A model generated the notes under the pieces. It was not told the origin of the DNA and ran no database searches. It saw nothing but the letters and a program-made list of their open reading frames with translations. Both the position numbers and the translations under genes were made by a program. 64,000 nucleotides of DNA, from the NCBI GenBank assembly GCA_932521035.1, contig OW051496.1:4154001-4218000 (forward strand), in the 5' to 3' direction. This stretch comes from Oscheius dolichura (taxonomy: Eukaryota > Nematoda > Chromadorea > Rhabditida > Rhabditidae). Of the stretch, positions 1-11,445 are shown in pieces. Positions within the stretch are counted from its first letter, which is position 1, and each line of letters starts with the position of its first letter.

Positions 1-1058
1 GCGGAGCTGGCTATTTTCAATATGCTGGCAGATTTCAAAAAAGGCTGGAAGATGGCTAAAGGTTACTGTAGGTTCAGGGCGGCATTCCAGGTTCCAAGGG
101 TCTCAAAAAGATCCGTTTCTTCCGGGCTAAAAGGCGTTTGGGAGGGATAATCCTACTCTTTCGATGGTTTTCTCAGCGCTAACCGGTACCAGATAAGATC
201 TTTCTCCAGATTTGCGCTTTCCTTCCCTCTAAATAGACCGGAATTCGATCCGAGTCTAAACAGGAGTATTTCGCCACGGTAGTTACCACAAAAGTTGACT
301 GTTGACCATATTTCCCCGCTATTTTCCACGAGAGACCAGGCTAAATGTTCCGTTTTGGAGAAGATAGCTTACGGTAATCGTAGAACAACCCGCGCCAATC
401 GGTTTCCCCATGGAAATATTCCAGATTTGCGCTGAAAGTGGAGTTTGGAGGACTGCGCCTTACGCGGGATAGCCAGACTGTCTGTTCCTTCCCTCGCAGT
501 CTCTTCTGCCCTCGGTCATCGTCCCTCGGGTATTCTAAACTCATCACTTCCCTCGGTTCTTTTCGACTGGGACAGGAGTTGGCGGGACGGCTTACGCGGC
601 TGATCGAGATCAATTTCCCTCGCTTACGGTAACAACATTTCCAGTTTGCGAGTCAGGAGGATGGCGAGGAGTTTTTGGAGAAAGGAAGAGGGAGGAGATT
701 CCAAGCCGGGCTAATCGCGAGGGGAAAGAAGAAGGAAGAGGCCAGTACTAAACCTATTTCACGCCACTCAGCTTACGGTATTCCAGGAGGAGAGGGTAGG
801 AGGATGGGAGAAGATCTGAACTCGGTTGAGGGCTCACAGGGCTATGCCGAAGGACGGGAAGAGGAGGTTTCGAGCCAAAGGCAACAAGAATCGTCTCCGG
901 GACATCGCGTTTCTCATTTTCCAAAGTATCAGAAGCTTGTTTGAAGACTAAACGGAAGATTTTGGGCCACTCTGCTTACAAAAGTCGCTATGAATTGGAT
1001 GGCAGTCGCAATGGAGCGTCTTTCCCGAGAAGCGGGGTACTGTAGGTATTTTCCGTCC

Positions 1059-1400
1059 ACTGAAATCCCAGTTGAGGCTACGCTTCTTACTGTAAAATCC
1101 CATGGCTGAAGGCTATACCGACTTGTTCCAAATAAGACCAAATATCCCTTGATTACTTCGATTCTCGCGTTGTTTCGATAACTGAAATCCCATTTTGGGG
1201 AGCATTGCTTACGTAGAATTTGAATTCTTTGAATATCCCGCCATTTTGGCTGTACAACTCGACTTCGAGGTCTAAAAACAGTTTTCCCGGCTTACGGTAG
1301 CTATTCTGCTGATTTAGCCCATGGAACACGCTTGATTTCGAAAGATAACTGTCTCCTATCGCTTCTTCATAGCTTTTGACATACTGAAATCCCATTTTGG
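1059..1400. repeat. Dispersed composite repeat, copy 1
   Basis: A unit of about 340 bp opens with a ctgaaatcccagttgagg segment and runs through tattctcgcgttgtttcgata, a block containing cgccattttggctgtacaac, and ends at gcttcttcatagcttttgac. The same order of words returns near 1961-2275 with scattered substitutions, and its second half returns alone at 1383-1515. The unit carries several TTACKGTA words. No terminal inverted repeats or coding capacity are seen, so I call it a dispersed or old tandem repeat of unknown type. Confidence 0.75.
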
Positions 1401-1515
1401 GGAGCATTGCTTACGTAGGAATTTGAATTCGCTGAATATCCCGCCATTTTGGCTGCACAACTCGACTTCGAGGTCTAAAACTGTTTTCCCGGCTTACTGT
1501 AGCTATTTTGCTGTG
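1383..1515. repeat. Dispersed composite repeat, partial copy
   Basis: This copy begins with actgaaatcccattttgggg directly behind copy 1 and matches only its second half, up to the cggcttactgtagctatttt segment. It differs from copy 1 by a few substitutions and small indels, for example gctgcacaac for gctgtacaac. Confidence 0.7.
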
Positions 1516-1960
1516 GATTAGTCCAATAGAAAAAGAGAGTTTTGAAGGGAAAGCGCGAGGAAGAGTCATTCTCTGAAGGTAAAGTTTTCCGTCCGATTGT
1601 CACCTGGCCGATGGATAGAGTCCGCTATTCGCTCGCTTGGGTACCACTTGGATGTCTCTCTGAACCGAGTTTCACTCACATTTGCTGCTGTTCTGTTCTC
1701 ACTACTACGCGTTACTGTATTTCTAGTCTCTTTCGACCGATTGTCTCTTACTGAAAACCCATTTCGGGGGAGTATCGCTTACGGTTGGAGTATGCACAAT
1801 TTTCGTTCACTCGAATTGACCATCTATAACCCAATTCGCTGTGGAGCGCGGTTACCAAGGCTGAAATTTCAACACGGGAGGACGTTTCTTACGGATTGTC
1901 GCTGGATTCATTTCTCTGCTGACTTTGGCTGGCTACACTGATTCCCAAGATGTTTTGGTA

Positions 1961-2275
1961 ACTAAAATCCCGGTTGAGGGTACGTTTCTTACTGTAAAAT
2001 CTCGCGGATGGAGGATACGCCGACTTGTTCCGACTACTTTGATTCTCGCGTTGTTTTGATAACTGAAATCCCATTTGGGGAACACTTGCTTACGTAGGAA
2101 TTTGAATTCGCTGAATATCCCGCCATTTTGGCTGTACAACTCGACTTCGAGGTCTAAAAACAGTTGTCCCGGCTTACTGTAGCTATCGGGGTCTAGCCCA
2201 TGGAACACGCTTGATTTCGAAAGATAACTGTCTCCTATCGCTTCTTCATAACTTTGGGCATACTGAAATCCTATA
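1961..2275. repeat. Dispersed composite repeat, copy 2
   Basis: This copy has the same order of segments as the one at 1059-1400, including the tail with catggaacacgcttgatttc and tcgcttcttcataactttgg. It lies in the same orientation about 900 bp downstream. Open frames that start inside it, such as a 196-codon frame from 2254, begin in repeat DNA and show no recognisable domain. Confidence 0.75.
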
Positions 2276-2849
2276 TTGCCGCGCTGGTTGCTGGGAGACG
2301 AGTCATTTTGACTGAAAAGGCGATAGAGGGGAACTGTCCCTACTGGTTTCACTCTTCTGAGGCAATGCTTCTAATGAACGAAGTGTCTTTCGACCGTGCG
2401 CACTGGTTCCGATTGGCGGTGGACTTCCACGTCTTCCAAAAACGGCAGTCCAGCTTTTCTGCGCTGCCCACATCCCACCCTACCCGAGGAATCTCTTCTA
2501 AAACGAGGTTAGAACCCCGAAACGCGGGAAACCTCACGGGAAGATGGCTTGAATATCACCTGAGATTGACTGAAGGGACTTGGGAGGAAAGGCCGGAGTC
2601 TGAAGGGGGTGACAAGGTTGGAAGTGACCTGGCTGTTGATATTGGCTTGAGGGGAAAGAAGGACGAGGGATTAGACCCAAGAGACTTGGCTTTGTTCCAG
2701 ACAATTTTGCGCTTTCTAGCGGTAACTCTTGGCTTTATCGATATTTCTGAATGGAAGAGAAAAGAATTCAAGGACCAGCGGGTCAAGAATATGGAATACC
2801 TTCTATTACTGACTATTGAACGGGCTGAATCGATACAAAACTGACCATT

Positions 2850-4100
2850 TTAGGGAGAGACAAACTGAAGGAACAGAACAAGACTGTATTGACAGTTAGA
2901 CATATCGAGAGAATTCACAAAGCGGTGGATTACGGTAGGACAAACTCTGAAGGAGATTACGGAACCAACCTAACGGAAGGGGTTTGGAAAATCCAAATAA
3001 GAAAATTCAGCCATTTGGCAATTAGCAACCTCATGCATTTAGAGCATTTGGGAAAGTTTAAAAAGTTCAAACAGGCAAAGTTGTGACAGTTTCATTCGTG
3101 GAGAGGAAACGACCGTGGATATAAAGAAAAGCGAGGTGTGCTCGAAATTGCTGAAGAGATTTTAACATTCTAAGAAAACCTGTGATATTCCCGAAGGGAC
3201 ACAAACACGTGAGAGTGAGGATACAACCAGTCTGTTACATTTTTAGGACTAGAACACCAATATGGCATATGGAACATGCTTACACGACTGAAACCCATTT
3301 TAGTAGAGATTTTGGAGAAATAGGAAACTCATTTTACTCGGTTATTTTGGCTAGGAATTACGGTGAACACAATAGAAAGTACGTTGGGATCAACGAAAAA
3401 TAGACAATCAGACCATTTCTAGAACACCCGAAACATGGGAAAAACCACGACAAAAAGCAAACGGTTACATACTTTTAGAAGGCGTTTCAAAGGGAAAAAA
3501 GACAAACCAACCAAAGAAAATAACTAGAAAAATGACAAAACAAGCCTTACTGAATGTCTTACTGTAGGTTACAATTAGAAGTTTATGGTAGGATATCGCC
3601 GTTAGAGGGCACCACAATATAAGCGGACTAAGGAATATTTCGAGGCTACCGTATATATCATTCTGAAGTATTAAATTGACAAACCGGGTCGATTTCTGGG
3701 ATTTCTACCGGGCCAATGAGCACAACTCGTTCGAGGAAAGGACTTATCTCATTGGGAGGGCCTTTAGCTGAGAGACAGCCGATTCCCGAGGGATACGGTA
3801 TCAATTCTGAAGAGAATAAACCATGTGATGGTTGGATAGACCGATATCTTGCAAATAGATTCAACAGAGGGCATTTTGCAGCCGTGTTTCGTAGATCGAT
3901 GTTTTCGAGGCTACCGTATACCGCCCGCCGGCGTCAACAAGTCTGTTTATGCTAGAAAGTGCGATTAGGACGAGAATAACATACCCGGAGATCTCGGGGG
4001 ACTCCTTCTTGGGGCTATTTTGGGTCGGATTGGACAACACCGATAAGAACTTCTGGTGGAAGAGGAGGGGCACTTGAGAATGGCTAGTTTTTGAATTGAT
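2850..4100. other. Gene-free stretch
   Basis: I see no exon-like frames with splice sites, no RNA gene and no strong repeat here. TACTGTA/TACGGTA words continue at low density, for example near 2930, 3359 and 3551, and the phrase cgaggctaccgtata occurs twice, near 3641 and 3908. Confidence 0.5.
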
Positions 4101-5540
4101 TGGAATATTTTGTGTGATTTATATGTGTGATTTATTATATATATTGGGGGAAAGGGAGGAGAAGAAAGACAACGATTCATATTGAGATCGGTTTTAAGAA
4201 CTTGGATATTTTACCCGTTTCAAGGTATGACAACGTTATATTTGATCCTGGGAGGTTTGCAGTAATTCCGTTATGTATTCAAGGTAAGAGAAATCATTTT
4301 ATACGGGAAAGTCCACCAATTGCAAAGAAAGGCTTCACCAATACAGAATAAACCAAGTTCAGAGCTTCTATGATAAAGTTACTGTGAAATTTGAAAGAAT
4401 ATATCAATTTCAAAAAAAGAAAGGCCAATGTAGCTGTAAATAGAGTGTTTCAAGTCCACTACTTGTTTAAATTATGGAAAAGGTGATGAAAGTAGGAAAA
4501 AGTTGACAGTGAGTGTGAAATAAGAGAGCAAGACACCTCGGCGAGGATAGATTCTATTAGGGTTTGGTTATAGAGATCCTTGGGGTAATTTACTTCTCTT
4601 TAGAGGGTGACATGTATCAATTTGTTTGAATTTGTGATGGTTTTTCGGGAATATTCGGAAGGAGAAAACAATTTCACCGTGAATAAAGTCAATTTCAAGT
4701 CCACTACTTGGTATTCTTGGAAAATGGTTCGAATGGGCTGGGTAAAAGAGAGGAAGGAGCAGAGGACAGACTTTATTAGGGTTTGGTCCTGATTTATAGA
4801 AATCCCTTGACATGAGAAGTCAATTTGGCTGTGAATACACTGTTTCAAGTCCATTATTTGATTGAATCTTGGGAAATTGTTGAAATGTCGGGAGAATTGG
4901 GGGAATAATAAAGAAGACATGGTTTCCGTGAGCTTTGAACTTTATTATGTTTCGGTTAGGGATTATAGAGAATTTTTTTGGACTTTGTGTTACTTTGACA
5001 GGAATTCTAATTGTATGGTTCAAGTTGTGACTGTGTATTTGATAATTTCTGGGAAATAATTGAGGGGAAAGATCATTTGAATTGGGAGTTTCAAGTCCAC
5101 TACTTTACGGAGAAAATGGCCGAAGGAACAAGAGAATTGGGTGAGATTTTTGAACGGAGGAAGCTGTCTAAAACTGGGAATTTATATATTGTTTTGGATA
5201 GAGTTTATAACTTTTGAACTTTGTTTTCGTTTTTTGTACTCGATGGTGTCATTCAATTTTGCTTGGGTTTTTTCATGTTTTCTGGGGTATATTTGAAGGG
5301 GAAAGATCGATTTTTGTATTTTGATTGGATTGTTTGGGTTTTTGAGGTCTTTTTCGTCCATTTACGGATATTTATGGTAATTTATAAAGGGGAGGTCATT
5401 TTTTCAAAGAATTGTTTGTTTTGGATGATTTGAGTGAATTTTTACTGCTGAGATCTCAGTTTTAACTTTTCTAGGCTCATTTTTTCTGGTTTGTTTCATT
5501 TTTACTATTTAAATTGTGATATTTTGGTCTTTTTCGGCTA
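4100..5540. other. Periodic A/T-cluster DNA with degenerate tandem repeat
   Basis: AT-rich DNA with short T or A runs recurring at roughly 10 bp steps, resembling the PATC DNA of Caenorhabditis. The phrase tttcaagtccactactt or a close variant starts at 4448, 4693, 4843 and 5089, spaced 245, 150 and 246 bp, so the block appears to be built of degenerate repeat units. No gene is evident. Confidence 0.55.
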
Positions 5541-6250
5541 GTCAGTCGTATTTTCCTGTCAATCAGTCCACAAGAGAGACGCGGGGTCGACCTACGAGCA
5601 TGCTCGGCTCTCAAGGGGTGGGGGGCAGTCTCCTCCAACAATAGAAATGTCTCTCCCACTCGAACAGTTCTCACCCGCTCTACCTACGGCGTGTCCCGCT
5701 CAAAACTACCGTAATCCAGTCAGCTCTTTGTCGATTCTTGACGTAGCAGCGGCCCTTTGTATTTTAGCCCGTTTCGATAATTAACCCCGTCCCTCCTAGA
5801 CCCCAAAAATAAAGACAGGGTCATCTACCTAGGGACACGCCAGCTCAGAAAGGCCGCAAAAATGGAGAAATTGTTGAACGGCGGCTCCTGAATAAGGGGA
5901 ATTAGAGAGTGGACAGAGAACGGCTGCAGTAAGACCGGGGCCGACAAGAGACTACCTAGAGCATGCTCTCTTACAGATACCGTAACCCATCCCTTTTATT
6001 CTACTTTATATATTATTTAGTTGGTAAAATGACAGACTCTCAACTCCTAGACGGAACGTGCCCGGTCACCTACCCGCCGCGCTTCTCTTCTCTTCTTTTA
6101 GTACACACAAGTGGTACAAAGTGCAAAATACTCTACTGGATTCTCCCACAACGACTACCACACCGAGACAGACACGGTTAGACAGCTAACAACCACAAAA
6201 AGGTTTATTAGAACACGACCCCGTCCTACCTAGGGCACGTTCCCTTAGAT
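5540..6250. repeat. GC-richer island with repeated cctacctagggcacg word
   Basis: A sharply different, GC-richer block inside AT-rich DNA. Related words occur at 5590 (cctacgagcatgctc), 5825 (ctacctagggacacgc), 5952 (ctacctagagcatgctctc) and 6225 (cctacctagggcacgt). No coding region or clear terminal repeats are seen. It may be an inserted element or a degenerate tandem array. Confidence 0.45.
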
Positions 6251-6378
6251 TTCATCTTTCTTGAGGACCGAAAACTTAGTGAAAATTTGACTTTTTTAGT
6301 CAATTTGAATTGTGTTTTTATTAGGTTTTGATTCGAATTCTTATTGACGTCTTTTGAATTGTATTAGTCAGAGATATT

Positions 6379-6603
6379 GGCATATATTTCAAGAGAAATG
6401 GAATAGGGACGGCTATAACCATTTTCAATGTTTTCTTTCCAAAAAGGAAGGTTTCCTTTGGATTTTTTGAGGTTTAAATTGATAAAATTGGGTATATTTC
6501 TGGGTCGAGGACCTTTTGAATGGGGTAATTTATGACTTTATTTGGAATTTAACCATTTTAGTTTCGCTGTGGATTGATATCTGAGGGCTGAGCCCTTTGA
6601 ATA
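6379..6603. repeat. Direct repeat, copy 1 (about 225 bp)
   Basis: The segment from ggcatatatttcaa through tttccaaaaaggaagg and attgatatctgagggctg to gccctttgaata recurs in the same order and orientation at 6779-7013, with many substitutions and small indels. It is an old duplication inside the periodic A/T block. Confidence 0.75.
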
Positions 6604-6778
6604 CTGTATTGAACACGTAACTTTTAGGAATAAAAGGTTTTTCTTATTATTTTTCAGGTTTGAGAAGTTGTTTTGGAGACTTTTAGTCATTTTGAAATGT
6701 GTTTTTAGGTTTTGTTTCGGATCTTTAAAGAAATTATTTTGTGAACTGTACTGATTCCCCTTTTTTGATCAAGAACTT

Positions 6779-7013
6779 GGTATATATTTCAACGGGAGGA
6801 GAAGAGAGATGGCTATTACCATTTTTAGCGTTTTGTTTCCAAAAAGGAAGGGTTATTTTTAGTTTAACGGGCTTCAATTGATGAAACTGGGCGTATTTCT
6901 GGGACAAAGACCTTTTGAACGGGATAAATTATGAAATTTGAACCTTATTTTGATTTTACAACATTTTGGTTTCACTGTGGATTGATATTTGAGGGCTGTG
7001 CCCTTTGAATAGT
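6779..7013. repeat. Direct repeat, copy 2 (about 235 bp)
   Basis: Second copy of the segment at 6379-6603, offset by 400 bp. Shared landmarks are tttccaaaaaggaag, gaccttttgaa, ttcactgtggattgatat and gccctttgaata. Confidence 0.75.
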
Positions 7014-7259
7014 AGATTGTGAACAGTACATTGAGAAAGAGGGTGATATTTTATGGGATATGATATTTTCTGGATTGAGAAAGTGATTTCATATTTTTGC
7101 CCTGGATGGCTTTTACGGGGGAATTTTTGAATGTTTTAGGTTCGTTTTATTATCTGGCTATGCATTTCAACCATGCTAATTAGCCTCAAAGATTTGCTGT
7201 TATTTTGGATATTTGACCGTGGGGATTAGAGGAAGCCAACTGTTTATAGAGTCACAGAG

Positions 7260-7960
7260 GTGAATGGAAATGAGAAATGAGTAATGCCCGCCAAATACCC
7301 GCCAAGACACTACGAGATTACGGGGTAAACACCGGTCTAAAGCACACGTCAATTCCACTAACTCGAACAAAAGGACAACGACTAGTTTAGGAACCGATCC
7401 GGCGGGGTTTAGAGCGGGCGACAGGCTGGATTTGAAGCGGGAACAGAGGTTAACGGAGCCCAGTTAGGCGCGGCTTAAATTAACCATTACCAAGGCCGGA
7501 GGGGTGCTGCCAAGAAATACTGTAGGTATAGGGAGAGTACGGTAGAAAGGGGAGTAATTTGTTGGCAGCAGGCCCTCGAGTCACCACCACAAAGAGCCAT
7601 TCCGTTTCGCAATTGATATTCATTGAGTGCGAGTGTCTGATGTTTATTGGACGCGGTTTGTTCTCTCTCGAGTCGACAAAAAGGGAGAAACAGACAAAAT
7701 CGGCAGGTTAGGACAGTTAGGGGAGATCATGCTCTGTTGAAAAGCCAACGGACCTAGACGAAAAATCATATAAATAAAATAAGAAAACGCACACCCGGAC
7801 GTGCGAGTGCCGACTCTCTTTAAGATAAAAAAAGTTAGAGACGGAGGAGAGAAAAAAGAGAGAAAAGAGAGGACGAACTGAGGACAAAGGGCGCCAGGGG
7901 GACGGCCACATCACAGGGAAGGGGACTGGCCATCGGCTGGGAGCACGGCCACCGGGCTAC
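7260..7960. other. GC-richer gene-free island
   Basis: The composition shifts back to a GC-richer, purine-rich mix between two AT-rich tracts, much like 5540-6250. No splice-supported frame, RNA gene or clear internal repeat is seen. Confidence 0.4.
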
Positions 7961-9420
7961 TCTTGACACATGCTACAATAATTCGTGACTTTTTAGGTGG
8001 ATTTTAGAGGGTTTACGGGCAAGTTTTAAGATTTTGAGGAGCTTTATTTGGTGATTTTGAACTGAATTTGGATGTTCCTAGATTTGTAGATAGAGGTATT
8101 TTGGAAGTTTTGGGGTTGATAATCAAGCTTTGGTTTATAAAGAAAGAGAGTGAAAAAGTAGAGGAATAGCCAGAAGGCCTTTAGACTACAGTAACCCGAG
8201 TTCATGTTTGGTTGGCGATTTTTAGCTTTTACAGGATTCTTACTTTTAGTTTGAGTTCGGTGACTTATCGATAGTATTTCATTTTTCCTAGATAAAGAGA
8301 TTTGGACACTTTGAGTGATTTCTGACCATCAGATTCTGGTTTATAAAGAGTTAGAAGGTGTAGAAGTTGCCATTTGGCTAATGGAACGTATTCTTTGGGA
8401 GAAATGGCCATTTATGACTGGAGAAGAGCGGCCTCTGGCCTTTATAGATATTTTAAATGTTTAGTGCTTTCTATATAGAGATATTCCGGCCTTTTACTGT
8501 TAGTGAAAGGGACAACCGCTTTACAAAACGAGTCATTGCTATGGGAGGAACTACAGAAGGGGGGACTAGTCCATGTTTGCTTGGCAAATGAAAATACTCG
8601 AATGAGATCGGTTATATATTTTGAAATGTTCAATTGGATTGTAATATTTCGGATTTGGTATAAGCTTTGAGCGTAATTCGTGTTCACAATCAAGGAATGG
8701 TTTGAATCTTGGTAAAGTCCAATCAAATGAGTGTTGGCGGGGTTTCTTGATATATTTGACGAGAAAGGAAGCATTTCTTGATATTTTATGGTCGGCAGAG
8801 ACATTTGGAAGAGCCCATCTGGGTAAAATTTCTTCATGGAATCATGGTCTTTCACAATACAGGGAGGGGATAGGGATTACACAACAATGAGCTGGTTTCT
8901 TGGGAGGAGAGTGGTGATTTTTCCCATTTTATGGCTAGCTACAGTTCTTTATATGAGGTGAATAGTGTTTACAATAGAGAAATACCCGAGTTTACCCTTC
9001 GTTTACCGTATATTGAAAGAATTTCTAAAAAATAAGAGAGAGAAATAAAAAAGAGAAATGAAAAGAGTTACCCGTTTCGAATGACACTCGTTTGGCTATT
9101 TCGCAACCCGTTTGACACGTGACGACTCGGTAAAAAGAGAGAAGAGGACATGCAAACAACACGACTGTGTGTGAGGTTTACGGTAGATACAGTATCCCGC
9201 GGGGGAGAGAGGGCGTTTCGCTGAAAAGGTGGACCACGTAGGCGGTCATCTTTTTTGGGAGACGACAATTAGAAATAGAAGAGAAAACACAATTGTATGG
9301 GGGTTATATGCAAATTTATTTCGCCTATTTAATAGTTCTCTTTTCATAATTAAAATATGTATCTAATTATTATTATATAAAATCTGTAAATTTGTACAAA
9401 AAAATCTCAAGAAGGCCCTC
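7960..9420. other. AT-rich gene-free stretch
   Basis: Periodic A/T-cluster character resumes but is weaker than at 6250-7260. A 137-codon minus frame at 8442-8855 lacks splice context and any recognisable domain. The extreme AT run near 9300-9400 (attatataaaatctg) is plain low-complexity DNA. Confidence 0.4.
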
Positions 9421-9929
9421 TCTCAGCGCGCTGCCCTTCTGTGTTTGAAATCTCGGGATAAAAAAGAGCGGATGTGATGATTCTTGGCCGAAATAGACAG
9501 TCCTTTAACCACGAAAAACAGTCACAGTCTCAGTCGCATATGTATATTCGCAATGGAGCACGCTTATTGTCTCTCTCTGTGATAATTTTTCGGGATGACA
9601 CCTGAAAGCAGTTGGTGGGCTGGGGGCTGGAGATGGCGAAGAGAAATGGTCTCGGCCGGATTGAAGCCTGTTACTAACCTTAGAGTTCGAGAGAAACACC
9701 GGAAGAAGGTGTACATCGAGGCGAGAGAGAGTCTTCCCCGATCCCAAAGAGTCCAAACGAGGTCCTACGGAGAGGAGTGACTGCGCGCGAAGCACTTGAC
9801 TCATTACAGTAACCACTGAGACCCCGAGAGAGACCCATTCTAGCACTTTTCACTTCTTTTCTATTAAATGGCATTCTACCAAGATATATACAGATATTGC
9901 TGGAAGTTTCGCATAAATTGGAACAGCTC

Positions 9930-10215
9930 ACCGGGGCCCTGGAGACCCGAGACACTCGGGGGGCCGACGACAGGAGACAGTCCACACGAGAAGAGGAGAC
10001 ACGCACATCACGCGGCGGAGAGAGGAGAGCACGGCAACTGGCGACCGGTTGCCGGCGAGGGCGGTTTATATACGGCCAGGGAGGAGGCAGGTGACGAGAG
10101 GCGGCAGGGAGGCGGGAGGACGGAGGAGAGAGTGGGGGACGGGGGGAGACACAGCAGGCGAGGCGGGCAGAGCGCGGAGCGACGCGGGCGGTCAGCTGCC
10201 GCCGACGCCGACCCT
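9930..10215. other. GC-rich purine-biased island
   Basis: This stretch is strikingly GC-rich and strongly purine-biased on the plus strand (for example ggaggacggaggagagagtg) against an AT-rich background. Open frames on both strands here reflect the composition bias; none has splice sites or a recognisable domain. It could be a promoter-proximal CpG-like block or inserted DNA. Confidence 0.4.
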
Positions 10216-10216
10216 T

Positions 10217-10845
10217 TTCGAATATTCGCGACAGGGGACGTTTCGAAACTATGACACATGGTAAGAGATGTTGCGAAACTGGGCATGTCTAGAAGGGAAA
10301 TAAGACTATTTTTAGAGAATTCGAGAGGACAATGGGGAAATAAGGGGGATAGGGGACTGTGAGTCATGCCCACGGCTCTGAAAGGGTTCTTATGGGTTTC
10401 AGGGAGAACATTTAGAGTAAAAATAAGTCTTTTGATGGTAAACTTTGAAAATTGAGGGGAAAAGTATGAAAATATTCGAAAATACGTTCAAAAATGAATA
10501 GAATTAAACCCAAGTGTCGATTTCTGACTCACTGGCCCGTTATAAATGGCTACCCTCAAAAAAAACAGCGAAAGAGTTGTTATCGACAACAAGTTTGTCT
10601 GGGTTGGATTATTATGATGATTTCGAGGGTTTGATCGGGACGGGGAACACTAAAACAGGAGAGGGATGGGAGATAAAAGAGTAAACTGACGGGTAGATTG
10701 TCGAAAAGGAGGCAGGGACGAGGAAGACGATTCGAAATAGAGACAGGAAGAGGAGGGACAGGCTCCCTTTATATACAGCTCTTTTCGAAACGACGTCACT
10801 TTTTCGAATGGGGAAGAGGATGAGGAAATGGGCAGACTATTCGAA
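10217..10845. promoter_or_regulatory. Cluster of seven TTCGAA words
   Basis: TTCGAA occurs at 10217, 10242, 10475, 10731, 10784, 10803 and 10840. About 0.15 copies would be expected by chance in this length at even base composition. The word contains the inverted GAA/TTC half-sites of heat-shock-type elements, but the half-site spacing is not canonical. A ctttatatacagct TATA-like stretch lies at 10768. The function is inferred only from clustering. Confidence 0.3.
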
Positions 10846-11144
10846 AAGGGACGAACAGGGTCGGGGGAAGACAGTCGCCAACATCCTAGTTTGCCGTTCA
10901 GATCATACAGATTAGTTCCCAGTTCCCAGTTCCTCTTTCTTATTGGTTCGATAATGAATTCCATGTCCAAAAGGCAAATGTTTTGAGCCTATACCGTATA
11001 GGCTATACGAAGGTCAGCAGATGTCGCTCCGTTTTCTACACTTCTCACCAAATCAATAACGAATACCCGGTTTCTCTTTCCAAATCTCCTTTTCTCACCA
11101 GTTTTTGCCCTTTGGAGCTGTTTACGCCACTCCCTAGCAATTCC

Positions 11145-11445
11145 CCTGGCCACAGTAGTCTTTTTCCAGATTGCAAATAGGGCGACTTTCCCCGTGTCCC
11201 GTCTTCCCTGCCGGGGCTGCCCCAAATCGAATCTGTGAAATGTGCCCCTTTCCCTACTGTAGCCAAACAACGAAGATGACCTCCATTCTTGGAAGTAGCA
11301 AATCCAATCTACTGGATAATCCGAGGGTTGATCATCCTCCAAAAATATTGGCCAGATGAGCTCGACTGACCGAGGAACAGTCTCCTCTCCATATTCCGTG
11401 ACGTCGGTCCGGCAGGTGGCCGCCGCCTCGACACGCGACGCGTCC
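11145..11445 (-). pseudogene. Duplicated F-box-associated coding segment, copy A
   Basis: This 301-bp block is nearly identical to 12020-12308. On the minus strand both copies read through a shared run that includes the words CRTDVTE, LIWPIFLEDDQ and SSSLFGYSR. Directly after that run copy A has one A fewer in the ggaaagggg tract than copy B, so the downstream frames differ. Copy A also has about 12 extra bases near 11158 (tctttttccag). At least one copy is therefore probably broken unless splicing repairs it. No F-box exon is seen immediately upstream of copy A. I do not recognise the encoded domain. Confidence 0.5.

Larger units (their letters stand above)
6250..7260. other. Periodic A/T-cluster DNA
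   Basis: The clearest 10-bp phasing in the window. In 6421-6560 the A/T runs start near 6421, 6431, 6441, 6452, 6463, 6473, 6484, 6494, 6513, 6526, 6537, 6547 and 6556. This is the pattern described as periodic An/Tn clusters in C. elegans introns and intergenic DNA. The block also contains the two direct-repeat copies listed separately. No exons are visible. Confidence 0.6.

Noticed and set aside
2254-2844. 196-codon plus frame
   Set aside because: It starts inside a dispersed repeat copy, has no splice context and no recognisable domain.
8442-8855. 137-codon minus frame
   Set aside because: Lies in AT-rich repeat-like DNA without splice sites or homology pattern.
10008-10373. Pro/Ser-rich minus frame of 121 codons
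   Set aside because: Produced by the GC-rich purine island; composition alone explains it.
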